Below are positions 63,977 to 64,000 of a stretch of 64,000 nucleotides of DNA, piece after piece. Both the position numbers and the translations under genes were made by a program. Within the stretch, counting starts at the first letter, position 1, and each line of letters starts with the position of its first letter. The DNA is from a bacterium SCSIO 12827 (GTDB lineage: Bacteria; Pseudomonadota; Alphaproteobacteria; Rhodospirillales; Casp-alpha2), in the NCBI GenBank assembly GCA_024397995.1, contig CP073746.1:3656001-3720000 (forward strand), written 5' to 3'. The notes below the pieces were generated by a model. That model was not told the DNA's origin and ran no database searches. It saw only the letters and a program-made list of their open reading frames with translations.

Positions 63977-64000
63977 ACACGGACATCACGTTTCGATAGG

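Overview
The window is GC-rich DNA from an alphaproteobacterium, probably Rhodospirillales-like. The evidence is a DUF1674/SdhAF4-type gene ending in the typical GDWEKNGRC-IDF signature, rsmB next to a heparinase II/III-like gene, and general codon use. No taxon can be fixed from the sequence alone. I saw no rRNA, tRNA, CRISPR array or insertion sequence.

Layout. 1-6.3 kb is chromosomal backbone: the end of a ketopantoate-reductase-like gene, a solute-binding protein, a TPR protein, the DUF1674 gene, rsmB and a heparinase-like gene. 6.4-12.3 kb holds membrane glycan genes: an O-antigen-ligase-like protein, a GT39-like transferase and a tandem pair of DUF2079-like proteins. A radical SAM/SPASM gene at 12.3-13.4 kb faces left. 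A large, almost entirely rightward glycan locus starts at 13.6 kb and runs off the right edge.

The locus opens with a winged-helix regulator and an RfaH-like NusG paralogue. Next comes a legionaminic-acid-type nonulosonate pathway: cytidylyltransferase, LegB, LegC, a fused LegG-LegI, a NeuD/LegH-like acyltransferase and PtmE. HisF2, HisH2 and a PtmA/WbpG-like amidotransferase follow, as expected for acetamidino formation. After that come a likely glycosyltransferase, a sulfotransferase-like gene with APS kinase and ATP sulfurylase, a second radical SAM gene, pseB-pseC, an ABC exporter, a GmhA-like SIS protein, methyltransferases, a second sulfotransferase, a divergent pyruvate kinase, a GT2, a single-chain glutaminase-amidotransferase fusion and a Wzx-like flippase. 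A second block starts at 49.0 kb. It holds heptose-type genes (GmhB-like, a domain-swapped HldE-like protein), a transaldolase, a split transketolase, several nucleotide-sugar oxidoreductases, a DegT-type enzyme, a carbamoyltransferase and an AAC(3)-like acetyltransferase.

How it fits together. The RfaH-like gene is followed 75 bp downstream by an ops/JUMPstart-like motif (TGCGGTAGCATG). A near-identical copy (22 of 23 bases over a longer block) lies ahead of the second block at 48.95 kb. The promoter region of the regulator carries a 37-bp near-perfect palindrome built of two GTTCA-N5-TGAAC units. A third such unit lies about 70 bp upstream of the second ops-like motif. I infer one regulatory circuit (winged-helix protein plus RfaH-like antiterminator) acting on both operon heads, possibly tuned by a G12 tract inside hisF2. 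The likely product is a heavily decorated (amidinated, sulfated, methylated, perhaps carbamoylated) surface glycan or flagellar sugar. The final structure cannot be read from sequence.
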